Below, in pieces: positions 43,447 to 43,855 of a stretch of DNA of 43,855 bases (position 1 is the stretch's first letter; each line of letters begins with the position of its first letter). Position numbers and translations under genes: made by a program. Location: the NCBI GenBank assembly GCA_020024635.1, contig JAHHTL010000019.1, positions 1-43,855 on the forward strand. Direction: 5' to 3'. The notes below the pieces were generated by a model, which did not search any database, was not told where the DNA came from, and worked only from the letters and a program-made list of their open reading frames with translations. The stretch comes from Ruminococcus sp. GTDB taxonomy: Bacteria > Bacillota > Clostridia > Lachnospirales > Lachnospiraceae.

Positions 43447-43478
43447 ATTATCACGGTATTGTAAAATTATTGTAAAAT
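43447..43478 (-). promoter_or_regulatory. Pho-box-like direct repeat and pst promoter
   Basis: Two perfect 11-bp direct repeats (TATTGTAAAAT at 43457-43467 and 43468-43478 on the plus strand; ATTTTACAATA on the minus strand) sit over the -35 region. A GATAAT box lies at 43447-43452, 18 bp from the TTTACA at 43471-43476. An 11-bp spacing of TT-A-CA units is the known layout of PhoP/PhoB sites. Confidence 0.8.
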
Positions 43479-43482
43479 AAAC

Positions 43483-43526
43483 AAAGTGTGTAAGTTTTTA
43501 AATTTGTTTTGTAACTTACACACTTT
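43483..43526 (-). terminator. Hairpin after the edge gene
   Basis: AAAGTGTGTAAGTT and AACTTACACACTTT form a perfect 14-bp stem with a 16-nt loop. On the minus strand it is followed by GTTTATTTT, so the T tract is interrupted. It lies just after the stop codon of the partial gene at the window edge and before the pst promoter, and probably isolates the two. Confidence 0.65.
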
Positions 43527-43547
43527 CTTCTGTGAAACTCCCTTTAT

Positions 43548-43855
43548 TTAATTTAATAACTTCTTATATTCCTCTATATCATTAAAGTCTGTTTTAAAAT
43601 ATGTTGGGGTATTAGCAATATGATCCATTTTTATAGATTCTCCATTATTTATTTTTTTCATTCTCATTTCAAAATAGTTTTTGTCATTCAATGTAATTTC
43701 GAAACTTTGTGTGTCTCCAGTTAGTTCATATGTATGATTACCCTTGTGTTCATACGTCCCTTTATTAACTTCTCTATTATCGATGTATTCAACAAAACTA
43801 TTATTTTTTTTATCAAAAGACAGCTGAACATGATATCCATCTGTTGTTGTACATT
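43548..43855 (-). CDS. Unidentified protein, 3' part only (runs off the window edge)
   Basis: An open frame enters from the right edge and ends at the TAA at 43548-43550, giving at least 102 C-terminal residues. The visible part begins CTTTDGYHVQLSFD and alternates short beta-strand-like stretches (NSFVEYIDNREVNKGTYEH, YELTGDTQSFEITLND), ending NDIEEYKKLLN. The pattern suggests a small beta-rich domain, perhaps a lipoprotein body, but the N-terminus is missing and I do not recognise the family. The coding assignment rests on the open frame and the hairpin that follows the stop. Confidence 0.6.
   Translation of the reverse strand, partial: CTTTDGYHVQLSFDKKNNSFVEYIDNREVNKGTYEHKGNHTYELTGDTQSFEITLNDKNYFEMRMKKINNGESIKMDHIANTPTYFKTDFNDIEEYKKLLN

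Noticed and set aside
1..43855. CRISPR array, insertion sequence, prophage or tRNA-linked integration site
   Set aside because: No regularly spaced repeats, transposase, integrase, phage structural gene or tRNA-like cloverleaf was found. The regions show coherent chromosomal operons.

Overview
The window looks like chromosomal DNA of a low-GC, gut-type Clostridia, most likely Lachnospiraceae. The basis is the AT-rich third positions, strong AGGAGG ribosome binding sites, consensus TTGACA/TATAAT promoters, YesM/YesN and CUT1 sugar-transport cassettes, and the Pst/PhoPR layout. No rRNA, tRNA, insertion sequence, prophage or CRISPR array was seen. Genus-level placement is not possible from sequence reading alone.

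Layout. (1) 202-6457: a membrane acyltransferase, then a DesK/NarL-type two-component pair (minus strand) divergent from a three-gene ABC-2 exporter (plus strand). The arrangement resembles the Bacillus LnrJK/LnrLMN lipid-antibiotic resistance module. A perfect 16-bp palindrome lies exactly midway between the two divergent promoters. (2) 6386-8701: an antiporter plus an atypical cation diffusion facilitator, behind a clear fluoride riboswitch with an overlapping terminator. (3) 8727-15932: a CUT1 sugar ABC transporter (binding protein and two permeases) with a stand-alone RarA/MgsA C-terminal-like protein, divergent from its probable YesM/YesN two-component regulator. DAHP synthase (16.0-17.0 kb) follows. 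(4) 16997-20518: a TPP riboswitch with terminator, ThiX/ThiY/ThiZ-type pyrimidine-precursor transporter genes and a TatD-family hydrolase.

(5) 20511-36763 (minus strand) is the most unusual part. A consensus promoter at 34.25 kb drives a tightly packed run of twelve genes: a CUT1 binding protein and two permeases, two large paralogous ADP-ribosylglycohydrolase-family proteins with C-terminal extensions, a PfkB-family protein with an altered catalytic motif, a uridine-phosphorylase-like protein, a double-SIS protein, YjbQ, a nucleoside hydrolase lacking the usual histidine, a tandem nucleoside deoxyribosyltransferase, and DeoD. Upstream is a separate DUF624 / membrane-anchored protein / LacI-family regulator unit. 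Together these read as a dedicated import-and-dismantle pathway for an N-glycosidic (ribosyl or nucleoside-like) compound. The substrate is not known to me, and I regard this as the best candidate for an undescribed system.

(6) 36889-43478: pstS-pstC-pstA-pstB-phoU-phoP-phoR, preceded by an 11-bp-period Pho-box-like direct repeat. The window ends inside an unidentified gene (43548 to the edge). Both CUT1 transporters lack an ATPase gene, so they probably share an MsmK/MsmX-type ATPase encoded elsewhere.
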